Source of the DNA: Elusimicrobiaceae bacterium
GTDB taxonomy: Bacteria; Elusimicrobiota; Elusimicrobia; Elusimicrobiales; Elusimicrobiaceae
NCBI GenBank assembly: GCA_017647245.1
Contig: JAGCKY010000135.1
Span: 1 to 5,432, forward strand
Direction of reading: 5' to 3'
Length of the DNA: 5,432 bases
Part shown: positions 1-5,037 of the stretch, one piece after another
Layout of the letters: each line of letters opens with the position of its first letter
How positions within the stretch are numbered: the stretch's first letter is position 1
The notes under the pieces: model-generated
What the model was told of the DNA's origin: nothing
Seen by the model: the letters and a program-made list of their open reading frames with translations, nothing else
The model's database searches: none
Translations under genes and position numbers: made by a program

Positions 1-705
1 CTTAAGGGCGTGGGCGATTATACCGCCGCGGCAATTTGTTCTATTGCTTATAATATGCCCTATGCGGTAGTGGACGGAAATGTGTACCGGGTTCTTTCGC
101 GCGTGTTTGGCATTACTACGCCCATTGATTCCATGGGCGGAAAAAAACAATATACCGCCCTGGCCCAAGCGCTGTTAGACAAGAAAAATCCCGGCGATTA
201 CAACCAAGCGATTATGGATTTTGGTGCGACGTGCTGTACACCGAAAATTCCGCAATGCAAAATTTGCCCGATGAAGAAATTTTGTACAGCGTATAAAAAA
301 GGTTTGCAAGACGTTCTGCCTGTCAAAACGCAAAAGACTAAAATTTCCGCGCGCTATTTTCATTATATATATGTAGAGCAGGGAAAATTTACCTGGCTGC
401 ACAAACGCGGCGCGGGCGATGTGTGGCAGAATTTATATGAGCCGCCGCTGGTAGAAACCCCGACGGAAAAGAGGGACGCATCTGCTCGCGCGCAGCTCAA
501 AAAATGGTTTGGCTCCTCACGTGTGGTAACTGTGGGCAAACCGATTAAGCACGTGTTGTCTCACCGTATTATTTACGCGCATATATATAAGGTAGTTCTC
601 CCCCCCACACGTAAAGTACCTGCTGAATTTTTGCGTGTGCCCGTCAAAGATTTGCCGCAATATGCGGTGTCGCGTCTTGTGCAGAAATTATTGGAAAAAA
701 TGTAA
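1..705 (+). CDS. mutY: A/G-specific adenine glycosylase MutY (5'-truncated by window edge)
   Basis: MutY removes adenine mispaired with 8-oxoguanine and so prevents G:C to T:A mutations. The frame is open from base 1; 234 residues are visible and roughly 110 N-terminal residues of a usual ~350-residue protein lie outside the window. Numbering the fragment from its first codon: residues 1-5 (LKGVG) are the end of the helix-hairpin-helix DNA-binding motif; Asp25 in VVDGNV matches the catalytic aspartate; Cys79, Cys86, Cys89 and Cys95 form the C-x6-C-x2-C-x5-C iron-sulfur cluster site typical of MutY/Nth. Residues ~115-234 fit the NUDIX-like C-terminal domain that recognises 8-oxoguanine. Its Phe-Ser-His recognition loop appears here as Leu-Ser-His (186-188). 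The Cys cluster together with this extra domain favours MutY over endonuclease III. The gene ends at TAA just before a bidirectional terminator. A C7 run (600-606) lies inside it. No frameshift is seen in the visible part. Confidence 0.95.
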   Translation, partial: LKGVGDYTAAAICSIAYNMPYAVVDGNVYRVLSRVFGITTPIDSMGGKKQYTALAQALLDKKNPGDYNQAIMDFGATCCTPKIPQCKICPMKKFCTAYKKGLQDVLPVKTQKTKISARYFHYIYVEQGKFTWLHKRGAGDVWQNLYEPPLVETPTEKRDASARAQLKKWFGSSRVVTVGKPIKHVLSHRIIYAHIYKVVLPPTRKVPAEFLRVPVKDLPQYAVSRLVQKLLEKM

Positions 706-707
706 AC

Positions 708-735
708 AAAAACCCCGCCGAATGGCGGGGTTTTC
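708..735. terminator. Bidirectional intrinsic terminator between mutY and the fadL-type gene
   Basis: A perfect 7-bp GC-rich stem (CCCCGCC at 713-719, GGCGGGG at 724-730) encloses a four-base loop (720-723). It is flanked by A5 on the left (708-712) and T4 on the right (731-734), which extend the stem. Read on plus, the hairpin is followed by TTTTCTTT; read on minus, by TTTTTGTTT. It therefore looks like a terminator in both directions. It lies 3 bases after the mutY stop and 14 bases beyond the stop of the minus-strand porin gene, which is where two convergent units would need one. Confidence 0.93.
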
Positions 736-748
736 TTTCGCATAAAAC

Positions 749-1987
749 TTAGTATTTAAGACCGAGCGTAAGCGCAAACATATTGCTACTGCCGTGAGAG
801 TATTTCATCGGCATATTGCCCGATTGACTGTTGCTGTCGCCGGTCAAGTCTCTGGCAAACAGGTGAGTGTAGGCAAAATCTACGCTCCACTTTTCGTTAC
901 GATAGCCGAAACCTACGCTGACTAAATGGCGGTCATCGACGGGAACGAGTGTATCCATATCTTGTGTATTGATAGGAGACTTGTCAAACACATAGCCCGC
1001 GCGAACGGCCCAATTTTTGTTGAGCAGATATTCGGTACCGAAGTTCAAGCGGTATACGTCTTTATAATTTTTCTTATTGTGAATGGTCGGTGCGGTTTCG
1101 GAATCCGTATACTCAATAATGATTTGGTCGTAAGCACTCCAGAAAGTACCGACGATACCCGCTTCCATGACCCAGTTATCGGTGGCTTGGAAAGCAATAC
1201 CGGTTGTGATGCTGTCGGGCAAGGTGATAGCACCCGCCGCCGAAGCATGACGCAAAGTAGCATTTATATCAGTACCCGTGGTAGTGTGAATGTATCCGTC
1301 TAAGTTCTGTTTAATTTTAGAGCGGTACATCGCACCAACGGCCCATTTTTCCGCCCAATCGGGACGATAGGTTAAAGAGAAATTGCCCCCCCAGCTTACA
1401 CCGGTACCATGTAATTCATAACCCGGTGGGTTCGGGAGTAAACCAGCCCCATATAAAGATTTTTGTGTGAAGTCAATTGTCATGGCCTCCAAACCCATAG
1501 CCAAAGAAAGTTGTTCATTTGCTTTAACAGCAATGGTAGGCGTAAAGGACATGGTTTCCAATTTTACATCATACGCTAAATTACTACCCGGCCAACTGTT
1601 CGGATCTTTATACGTTCCGCCTAACCCATAGCGGGAAAACGCACCAATACCAAATGAAATATCATCATTCCACTTGTGGGTCATATAAAAGTTAGGCAAA
1701 GTCCATACGTCGTTTTCTAATGAGCGGGAATTTCCATTGACGGTGGTGGTCGCATCAGCCGTAACAATGGTGGCTCCCAATTGGATTTGCGTACCGTCTA
1801 GTTGCGTAATCAAAGACGGGTTGGTAGCTAAAGAGGCCGCTTCCGGTCCGTTGGCTACGGTAGCACCGCCCATAGCGGTGGTACGGGCACTGAATTCATA
1901 CAGTGCAAAGCCGGCGCCTTGTGCAGCGGCGGCAAACAACACAACTGGCAACACAACTGCCACTAATTTTTTTATCGTCTGTTTCAT
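749..1987 (-). CDS. OmpP1/FadL family outer-membrane transport protein
   Basis: The 412-residue product fits the FadL/OmpP1/TodX family: 14-stranded outer-membrane barrels that pass long-chain fatty acids or other hydrophobic compounds. Residues 1-24 are a signal peptide (two Lys early, a hydrophobic core, probable cleavage after AAQG). The mature protein then starts AGFALYEFSAR, close to the family's N-terminal hatch segment. Other family signs are the NPS at 56-58 (usually NPA), LPDS at 256-259 before a beta strand, RAGYVFDKSP at 329-338, DRHLVSVGFGYR at 352-363, and a C-terminal strand ending in aromatic Tyr412, as needed for BAM-assisted insertion. The start is supported by AGAGGA just upstream. 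It is the last gene of the minus-strand cluster, 50 bases after the TPR gene, and ends at the shared terminator. The substrate cannot be told from sequence. A G7 run lies in codons 199-201 (Trp-Gly-Gly). The family call is firm; true fatty-acid uptake is unproven. Confidence 0.9.
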   Translation of the reverse strand: MKQTIKKLVAVVLPVVLFAAAAQGAGFALYEFSARTTAMGGATVANGPEAASLATNPSLITQLDGTQIQLGATIVTADATTTVNGNSRSLENDVWTLPNFYMTHKWNDDISFGIGAFSRYGLGGTYKDPNSWPGSNLAYDVKLETMSFTPTIAVKANEQLSLAMGLEAMTIDFTQKSLYGAGLLPNPPGYELHGTGVSWGGNFSLTYRPDWAEKWAVGAMYRSKIKQNLDGYIHTTTGTDINATLRHASAAGAITLPDSITTGIAFQATDNWVMEAGIVGTFWSAYDQIIIEYTDSETAPTIHNKKNYKDVYRLNFGTEYLLNKNWAVRAGYVFDKSPINTQDMDTLVPVDDRHLVSVGFGYRNEKWSVDFAYTHLFARDLTGDSNSQSGNMPMKYSHGSSNMFALTLGLKY

Positions 1988-1990
1988 AAA

Positions 1991-1996
1991 TCCTCT
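1991..1996 (-). promoter_or_regulatory. Shine-Dalgarno site of the fadL-type gene
   Basis: On the minus strand AGAGGA stands three bases before the ATG, within a longer TAAAGAGG (1992-1999). It supports the chosen start next to the signal peptide. The same eight bases are the exact complement of a leader segment at 2021-2028, so the site could be masked by leader RNA. Confidence 0.7.
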
Positions 1997-2031
1997 TTAC
2001 ACAGTAATCCCCCTTTTATTTAAAGAGGGAT
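1992..2031 (-). promoter_or_regulatory. Leader RNA with two mutually exclusive pairings before the fadL-type gene
   Basis: In minus-strand RNA, the segment from 2031 down to 2022 (AUCCCUCUUU) can pair with 2016 down to 2007 (AAAGGGGGAU): ten base pairs, one of them G-U, with a five-base loop. The overlapping segment 2028-2021 (CCUCUUUA) is also an exact 8-base complement of UAAAGAGG at 1999-1992, which holds the ribosome binding site. The two pairings share the same bases and cannot form together. The first would leave the ribosome site free; the second would cover it. Whether this is a real switch is inference. It could also be a read-through hairpin or an RNA stability element. Confidence 0.4.
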
Positions 2032-2037
2032 ATTTTT

Positions 2038-2691
2038 TTATTTAGAAAGTGCGGTAATTTTATCTTTGGCAAATACCCCAAAATAGGTCTTAGTGTAATC
2101 TTCCAAGATCTTTTTGTAGGTATCCAAAGCGGCTGTTTTATTACCGGAGAGCTCCTGACTCATGGCTAACGTAAAATACGCTTGCGGCAAGGCAAAGCTC
2201 GTCGGATTAGCCGCGATAAAATCCTGCGCGGTTTTGATAGAGGCCGCATAATTTTGGGTGGCTTGCTGTGCGCTAGCCAACGAAACGGCGGCTATCGTGC
2301 GCACATGCGGATTTTTAGCTTGCAGTAATTTTTGATAAGTTTCAGTAGCTTGCGCAAAATTTTCTTGCGAAAAAAGCAAATCAGCCAGCAATAGCTGTGC
2401 GTAATAGGCAGCATCGGAATCCGGGTAAGTGGCCGCCAGGGATTGCGCGGCGGCGTTGGCTTGTTCTTGCCCTTGGGTCAACAAGGCAGTTTGCACCGCA
2501 TAGTATTGGGCCCAAGAGTCCTGCCGAACTTTTTCTTGGTGATTTAAATACAAAGCCGTACTGGTCCATACGACGGCGATTAGGAGAATAACCCCCCCCA
2601 CTAATTTGGCGTGGGTTTTGCAATAGTCAATGAGTTTGCTTACAAACAAAGTCAAAGCATCTTGTTCTGTTTTAGTTGTTGTATTAGTCAT
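2038..2691 (-). CDS. Membrane-anchored tetratricopeptide-repeat protein (YfgM-like)
   Basis: The 217-residue product has a short polar N-terminus, one membrane segment at about residues 30-48 (LVGGVILLIAVVWTSTALYL), then a helical domain. Three helix-turn-helix units resembling TPRs are visible at about 95-127, 133-164 and 170-203, each with the small/aromatic residue pattern and an Asn-Pro or similar break. A single N-terminal anchor followed by TPR-like helices matches the TPR_21/YfgM type, which in E. coli is an inner-membrane protein with a periplasmic domain that associates with the Sec translocon and periplasmic chaperones. That role here is inference from architecture. It sits between dCMP deaminase and the porin gene; a link to outer-membrane protein delivery is possible but unproven. 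The start is chosen by AAAGG and a -10-like box directly upstream. A G8 run covers codons 31-34 in the membrane anchor. The alternative is a generic TPR protein of unknown role. Confidence 0.75.
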   Translation of the reverse strand: MTNTTTKTEQDALTLFVSKLIDYCKTHAKLVGGVILLIAVVWTSTALYLNHQEKVRQDSWAQYYAVQTALLTQGQEQANAAAQSLAATYPDSDAAYYAQLLLADLLFSQENFAQATETYQKLLQAKNPHVRTIAAVSLASAQQATQNYAASIKTAQDFIAANPTSFALPQAYFTLAMSQELSGNKTAALDTYKKILEDYTKTYFGVFAKDKITALSK

Positions 2692-2699
2692 ATACCTTT

Positions 2700-2728
2700 A
2701 TTATATGAAAAAAGTGAGTAAGTGCGAA
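2700..2728 (-). promoter_or_regulatory. Candidate promoter of the TPR gene
   Basis: On the minus strand TTCGCA (2728-2723, four of six matches to TTGACA) is followed after exactly 17 bases by a perfect TATAAT (2705-2700). Only eight bases (AAAGGTAT) separate that box from the ATG, so transcription would begin within a few bases of the start codon. If real, the TPR and porin genes can be expressed apart from the two genes upstream. The region is AT-rich, so a chance match is possible. Confidence 0.4.
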
Positions 2729-2730
2729 AG

Positions 2731-3237
2731 CTACTCCAGCTCTTTATCGGTTAGTTGGCGGCACTCAATGCCGGTTTTATTTAAAAAGACAATACCTTCC
2801 TGACTGCGGTCATAAAGCGTTTTGAAAAATACGCGCGTAATGCCCGCCGCGACAATCACTTTAGCACAATGTATACACGGCGAAACAGTTACATATAAGG
2901 TAGCGCCTACCGTGGAAATACCGTTTTTGGCGGCAAACAAAATCGCATTTTGTTCGGCGTGCAATTCATTGTCATTGGAAAATTTACCGTGTGCATCATA
3001 AAACGTGCGGCTGGCATGATATTCTTCGTAGGTCGGAAATTGGTCCGCAAATTCTGTTTCATAGACGTGCACAAAGTGGTCCTCGCAATGTTCCTGCCCG
3101 GAAGCCGTTCCATTAAAACCAATGCTGATGACGCGGTTGTCCTTGACCAGCACCGCCCCTACATGCATACGGCAACAGGTGGATTGCTCGGCTACCAACT
3201 CGGCCATTTTTGTGAATAATTTATGTTTATTTTTCAT
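2731..3237 (-). CDS. Deoxycytidylate (dCMP) deaminase, ComEB type
   Basis: The 168-residue enzyme is predicted to convert dCMP to dUMP in the cytosol, feeding thymidylate synthesis. The zinc deaminase signature is complete: His93-Ala-Glu95 (zinc ligand and proton-shuttling Glu) and Pro120-Cys121-x2-Cys124. The N-terminal STCCRMHVGAVLVKDNRVIS and GFNGTASG stretches match the dCMP deaminase subfamily rather than cytidine or tRNA adenosine deaminases. Between residues 50 and 92 lies an acidic, His- and aromatic-rich stretch. In phage T4 dCMP deaminase, cysteines in equivalent places bind a second zinc; Cys21 or Cys22 and Cys51 could do so here, but this is inference. The start is fixed by AGAGGA, which overlaps the TAG of the upstream DUF486 gene (6-base gap), so the two are probably co-transcribed and translationally coupled. 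Length is normal and no key residue is missing. Confidence 0.92.
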   Translation of the reverse strand: MKNKHKLFTKMAELVAEQSTCCRMHVGAVLVKDNRVISIGFNGTASGQEHCEDHFVHVYETEFADQFPTYEEYHASRTFYDAHGKFSNDNELHAEQNAILFAAKNGISTVGATLYVTVSPCIHCAKVIVAAGITRVFFKTLYDRSQEGIVFLNKTGIECRQLTDKELE

Positions 3238-3239
3238 AT

Positions 3240-3245
3240 TCCTCT
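3240..3245 (-). promoter_or_regulatory. Shine-Dalgarno site of the dCMP deaminase gene
   Basis: On the minus strand AGAGGA lies two bases before the ATG, and its first two bases are the last two (AG) of the TAG stop codon of the DUF486 gene. This tight arrangement decides the deaminase start and suggests that ribosomes finishing the upstream gene can reinitiate here. Confidence 0.7.
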
Positions 3246-3576
3246 ACCATTTTTTAAATGTCAAAAATACCGCGCCGATAAGTAAACAAAAGGCGGCTAA
3301 ATGATTCCAGCGGAAGTTTTCATGGAAATATAACGTAGAAAATACCGCAAACACGGCTAACGTAATTACTTCTTGAGTTACTTTTAGCTGGGTAACGCTA
3401 AAATACTCGTTTCCGATACGATTAGCAGGAATGAGTAGACAATACTCAAAGAAGGCAATGCCCCAGCTAATCAGTACAACCGCCCATACCGCGGTGTTTT
3501 TATATTTAAGGTGTCCATACCAAGCAATGGTCATAAACAGGTTGGACAAAATTAACAAAGCAAACGGTTTCCACAT
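3244..3576 (-). CDS. DUF486 (DMT-like) small four-helix membrane protein
   Basis: The 110-residue protein consists of about four hydrophobic helices: roughly residues 4-20, 28-48, 68-85 and 91-107. Recognisable DUF486/COG3169 features are SNLFMTIAWYGHLKYKN near the N-terminus, the central SWGIAFFEYCLLIPANRIG, LKVTQEVITL around residue 64-73, and the C-terminal GAVFLTFKKW. The family is predicted to belong to the drug/metabolite transporter superfamily as a half-size unit that would act as a dimer in the inner membrane. No substrate is established. Length is full for the family. The start is the first Met of the frame, with no clear ribosome binding site but a TATAAT eight bases upstream, so it may be made from a leaderless mRNA. 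It is the first gene of the minus-strand cluster and runs straight into dCMP deaminase; a functional link to nucleotide metabolism is possible but not shown. Confidence 0.88.
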   Translation of the reverse strand: MWKPFALLILSNLFMTIAWYGHLKYKNTAVWAVVLISWGIAFFEYCLLIPANRIGNEYFSVTQLKVTQEVITLAVFAVFSTLYFHENFRWNHLAAFCLLIGAVFLTFKKW

Positions 3577-3584
3577 ACATATAC

Positions 3585-3590
3585 ATTATA
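3585..3590 (-). promoter_or_regulatory. Candidate -10 box of the DUF486 / dCMP deaminase unit
   Basis: A perfect TATAAT on the minus strand ends eight bases before the ATG of the DUF486 gene. The expected transcription start would fall at or next to the start codon. No -35 box or extended -10 is visible, and no ribosome binding site lies in the eight bases between. Confidence 0.35.
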
Positions 3591-3688
3591 TATAATACGC
3601 CACTATGTGCGCTGGGTTGCAATAAACAGGGTGGAAATAGTGTTGTATATAATTGAAAAGAGTCTATCTATTTTAGAAACGGAATTTA

Positions 3689-3694
3689 TATAAT
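3689..3694 (+). promoter_or_regulatory. Candidate -10 box of the tolC-type gene
   Basis: A perfect TATAAT lies seven bases (AAAGAAT) before the ATG. The expected start of transcription is at or within a few bases of the start codon. An upstream TATAAT (3648-3653) would instead give a conventional leader of roughly 40 bases; neither has a good -35 box, so the choice is open. Confidence 0.35.
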
Positions 3695-3701
3695 AAAGAA
3701 T

Positions 3702-5036
3702 ATGAAAAAATTTTTATTTTTTACGATGGGTTTAGTGTTGGCGAGTGCTTTGTGGGCCGCTGACTCGCAAGAGCCGGACGAATCGGCCGCGGCACTGGCA
3801 GATTTGGCGCGTATTGCCGATGAGCCGTTACCGTCATTAGACGATAAGTTAAGTGTGCATGATTGTGTGCGTATTGCGCTAACCAACAGTCCGCAAGTCA
3901 TCACTGCGCGGCTTGGGGTACAATCGGCCGCGGTATCTTTAAGCAATACAAAAAATGCCTTACTGCCGACGGCATCTGCGTCTATTTCGGCTGATTATGC
4001 CAATACAAAAGTACCCGGTGCCCCGCGTAGTAGTGATGACCACGTCAGTTCTTCCATTGATGCGGGATTGAGTATTTCCGGACTGACAGACATCGGACGT
4101 AATATCCGTACACAGAAATTGGAATTAGAACGCAGTCAACTCAATTTATGTGAAGTAGAAAACGAAATTGTTTCGTCGGTGAAAAGTGCTTATTATGCAC
4201 TGCTGGCGGCGCAACGTACGGTGGAAATCCGCACGCAATCGCGCGATTTGTATCAAGAGCAATATGACCGTACCAAAGCTTTTTACGACGAAGGATTACG
4301 CCCAAAAGTAGATGTTACCACAGCGGAAGTAGATTTGAATAACGCCATTTTAAGTTTAATTCGGGCTACCAATTCAGTCAAAACGCAAAATGCCAGACTG
4401 GCCAATGTGATGGGCGTTACGCACGATAAAGAATTTTTGTTAGATGATGAAATTGAAAAAGAGGAGTTTCCTTACACGTTTGAGCAGGCGCTGACGCAAG
4501 CGTATGAAAATCGCCCGGATGTGCGCTCTTCCAAGACGGCACTGAAGATTAGCGATATTAAACTCACACAAGCCAAAGCCGCTTATCTGCCGACGTTTAC
4601 ATTGGGCGCGGCGTTTAGCAAAAGCGGTGATGAGTTCCGCTTGGATAGTGACCAAACACGTTTGTATGCGGGTGTAGAAATTCCCATTTTCAGCGCGTTC
4701 AAAGTGCGCAACGGTGTCAAGCAAGCGCAAATTAATTTGGAATCGGCGCAAAACAATGACCGCAGTTTAGCAAACAATGTATATTTGGACGTGCAAAATG
4801 CGTTTGTGAAATTAAACGAAGCCGCGGAAAGTATCCCGGTAGCTAAATCCAATGTGGAGAAAGCGAAAGAAAATATGGAGTTAGCGCAGGGCCGCTACAA
4901 CGAAGGCATCGGGGATATGATTTCGCTCAAAGATGCGCAAGTATCGTATACAAATGCGGAATTAAATTTATTGACGGCGCAATTTGATTATGCGGTGGCG
5001 CTGGCTGAACTTAAAAAAGCAATGGGTGCAAAATAA
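3702..5036 (+). CDS. TolC-family outer-membrane efflux protein
   Basis: The 444-residue product is an outer-membrane factor: three copies would form a channel-tunnel across the outer membrane and periplasm for a tripartite exporter. Residues 1-20 are a signal peptide (MKKFLFF start, cleavage near ALWAA); there is no lipobox Cys, so it is not lipid-anchored like many OprM relatives. Two outer-membrane efflux (OEP) repeats follow, about 49-239 and 255-442. Each has a coiled-coil helix pair and a matching segment: FYDEGLRPKVDVTTAEVDLNNA-like at 194-215 and RYNEGIGDMISLKDAQVSYTNAE-like at 398-420, showing the internal duplication. The acidic linker at 243-255 and a beta-rich stretch ending in VEIPIF (325-330) are also typical. 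The start is the first Met, followed by Lys-Lys. The stop is one base from the ATG of the adaptor gene, so the two are surely one operon. Exported substrate is unknown. Confidence 0.92.
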   Translation: MKKFLFFTMGLVLASALWAADSQEPDESAAALADLARIADEPLPSLDDKLSVHDCVRIALTNSPQVITARLGVQSAAVSLSNTKNALLPTASASISADYANTKVPGAPRSSDDHVSSSIDAGLSISGLTDIGRNIRTQKLELERSQLNLCEVENEIVSSVKSAYYALLAAQRTVEIRTQSRDLYQEQYDRTKAFYDEGLRPKVDVTTAEVDLNNAILSLIRATNSVKTQNARLANVMGVTHDKEFLLDDEIEKEEFPYTFEQALTQAYENRPDVRSSKTALKISDIKLTQAKAAYLPTFTLGAAFSKSGDEFRLDSDQTRLYAGVEIPIFSAFKVRNGVKQAQINLESAQNNDRSLANNVYLDVQNAFVKLNEAAESIPVAKSNVEKAKENMELAQGRYNEGIGDMISLKDAQVSYTNAELNLLTAQFDYAVALAELKKAMGAK

Positions 5037-5037
5037 T

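Larger units (their letters stand above)
3577..3701. promoter_or_regulatory. Divergent promoter region between the DUF486 gene and the tolC-type gene
   Basis: These 125 AT-rich bases must carry start signals for both directions. TATATAAT occurs three times on the plus strand (3589-3596, 3646-3653, 3687-3694). The first copy is part of a perfect 12-bp palindrome (3585-3596), which therefore also gives TATAAT on the minus strand. No convincing TTGACA-like box stands at 15-19 bases from any of them; a TTGAAA at 3653-3658 is badly spaced. I see no further gene or clear operator here. Confidence 0.6.

Noticed and set aside
141..147. A7 run in mutY (A AAA AAA C) as a programmed frameshift site
   Set aside because: The phase suits slippage, but the zero frame continues correctly into the catalytic and Fe-S parts, and no useful alternative product or stimulatory stem is evident.
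579..590. AT-rich ATATATATAA stretch in mutY (and a similar one near 363-372) as internal promoters
   Set aside because: They lie within coding sequence, have no matching -35 box, and no start codon in a plausible position follows.
926..1303. Open frame on the plus strand inside the porin gene
   Set aside because: It lies wholly antisense to a well-supported gene, gives a sequence with no recognisable domain, and has no ribosome site. The same holds for the antisense frames inside the TPR, deaminase, mutY and tolC-type genes.
2007..2039. Hairpin followed by a T7 run as an intrinsic terminator on the plus strand
   Set aside because: No plus-strand gene ends here; both neighbours run on minus. 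On the minus strand the hairpin is not followed by a T tract, so it is not a terminator for the TPR gene. It is better treated as a leader structure.
2381..2623. Open frame of about 80 codons on the minus strand overlapping the TPR gene in another phase
   Set aside because: The product is Arg/Gly/Pro-rich with no domain sense and is what a one-base gain in the G8 run would read into. It is a shadow of the TPR gene, useful only for the slippage argument.
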